From positions 434,001-498,000 of the forward strand of contig NZ_JAAVLX010000001.1 of the NCBI RefSeq assembly GCF_013114825.1: 64,000 bases of DNA, written 5' to 3'. The notes beneath the pieces are model-generated. The model did not search any database. It was not told the origin of the DNA and saw only the letters and a program-made list of their open reading frames with translations. The stretch's first letter is position 1. Every line of letters begins with the position of its first letter. This DNA is from Bradyrhizobium australiense (lineage in GTDB: Bacteria; Pseudomonadota; Alphaproteobacteria; Rhizobiales; Xanthobacteraceae). Shown in pieces: positions 63,525 through 64,000 of this stretch. Made by a program: the position numbers and the translations under genes.

Positions 63525-64000
63525 TTATTTCGCGGCCGTGCAATCCTTGGCGTAACGATCGCCGTAGTTGGAAAAAACCTTCTCGACAATCTCGGTCTGG
63601 AATTTGCCGTCCGGGCGCTTGGCGACCTTGGTCAGATAGAAATTCTGAATCGGATAACCGTTGGCGTTGAACTTGAAGTCGCCGCGCAGCGAAGTGAACT
63701 CGGCCTTTTTCAACGCGGCGGACACCGCGTCCTTGTTTTTGAGGTCGCCCTTTGCCGCCTTCACCGCGCTGTCGATCAGCATGGCCGTATCGTAGCCCTG
63801 CATGGCGTAGGTGCCGGGCACGCTGTTATAGGCTGCCTCGTAGGCAGCGACGAACTTCCTGCTCTGCGGATTGTCCATGTTCGGCGCCCAGTTGGCGCCG
63901 CCGAACATGCCGACGGCGGCATCCTGCTGCGCGGGCAGGGTCGATTCGTCGACCGTGAACGCCGACAGTACCGGAATTTTGTCGGCAAGCCCGGCCTGCC
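63525..64000 (-). CDS. ABC transporter substrate-binding protein (LivK-like), partial
   Basis: The C-terminal 157 residues of a branched-chain amino acid/aromatic-acid-type binding protein are present; the start lies beyond the window. Recognisable are GLADKIPVLSAFTVDES at the window edge, GTYAMQGYDTAMLIDSAVKA, FTSLRGDFKFNANGYPIQNF and YLTKVAKRPDGKFQ. It probably delivers the substrate of the neighbouring aromatic cluster. It follows the cupin gene in the same direction by 19 bp. Confidence 0.85.
   Translation of the reverse strand, partial: QAGLADKIPVLSAFTVDESTLPAQQDAAVGMFGGANWAPNMDNPQSRKFVAAYEAAYNSVPGTYAMQGYDTAMLIDSAVKAAKGDLKNKDAVSAALKKAEFTSLRGDFKFNANGYPIQNFYLTKVAKRPDGKFQTEIVEKVFSNYGDRYAKDCTAAK

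Noticed and set aside
1..64000. CRISPR arrays, insertion sequences, complete tRNA or rRNA genes
   Set aside because: No regularly spaced repeats, no transposase-like protein and no tRNA with a D-arm were found; only 3' tRNA pieces exist.

Overview
The window is high-GC alphaproteobacterial DNA, most like Bradyrhizobium or a close relative (Nitrobacteraceae). This rests on the protein types (alphaproteobacterial DUF1127 and DUF6647 proteins, SphA-like porin, MHYT sensors, caa3 oxidase, aromatic-CoA catabolism) and on the families of intergenic hairpin repeats. No rRNA, complete tRNA, CRISPR array or transposase is visible.

Layout. 0.6-4.6 kb: one SARP/cyclase/ATPase regulator split by a one-base frameshift, divergent from a LuxR regulator that has a 24-codon leader ORF. 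6.3-8.7 kb: a BASS-type transporter and three small genes; three of these four genes are preceded by copies of one ~65 bp repeat. 9.1-9.9 kb: tRNA 3'-end remnants and the C-terminal piece of a tyrosine integrase. 9.9-19.5 kb, all on the minus strand: a caa3-type cytochrome oxidase (subunits II, I, III, a small membrane protein, CtaG), a GlcG/HbpS-like protein, a PQQ alcohol dehydrogenase with the lanthanide-type Asp-x-Asp motif, its periplasmic binding-protein partner and two c-type cytochromes. Together these could carry electrons from alcohol to oxygen. 19.5-39 kb: accessory DNA divided by three copies of a tRNA-Gln 3' end. It holds a TRIC-like channel, a cluster of decayed genes, an MHYT-GGDEF-EAL protein, a YbaY/META lipoprotein-like protein, two TerB/DUF533 proteins, a Tat-exported alkylsulfatase, an SphA-like porin, a Tat-exported beta-carbonic anhydrase and a very large NMT1-Cache-adenylate cyclase receptor. 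39-46 kb: an MHYT hybrid histidine kinase, a non-canonical Nramp transporter, a thiolase behind a palindromic operator, and a LuxR regulator. 46.4-54.1 kb: a PLD-VTT fusion with a translationally coupled EEP-family hydrolase, two GH13 glucosidases and a YihY/BrkB membrane protein. 54.2-64 kb: a catabolic cluster (DapA-like aldolase, class III CoA-transferase, SDR, enoyl-CoA hydratase, a fused aromatic-acyl-CoA hydroxylase/OYE reductase, FAD monooxygenase, cupin, ABC binding protein) interspersed with dispersed hairpin repeats.

The left two thirds reads as repeated integration at tRNA 3' ends: fragments of at least three tRNAs (a CAT-anticodon Ile2/Met type, Glu-CTC, Gln-TTG), one dead integrase and many frameshifts. 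The right third looks like stable catabolic chromosome. The two most interesting items are the compact alcohol-to-oxygen module at 9.9-19.5 kb and the ligand-sensing cyclase at 35.4-38.6 kb.
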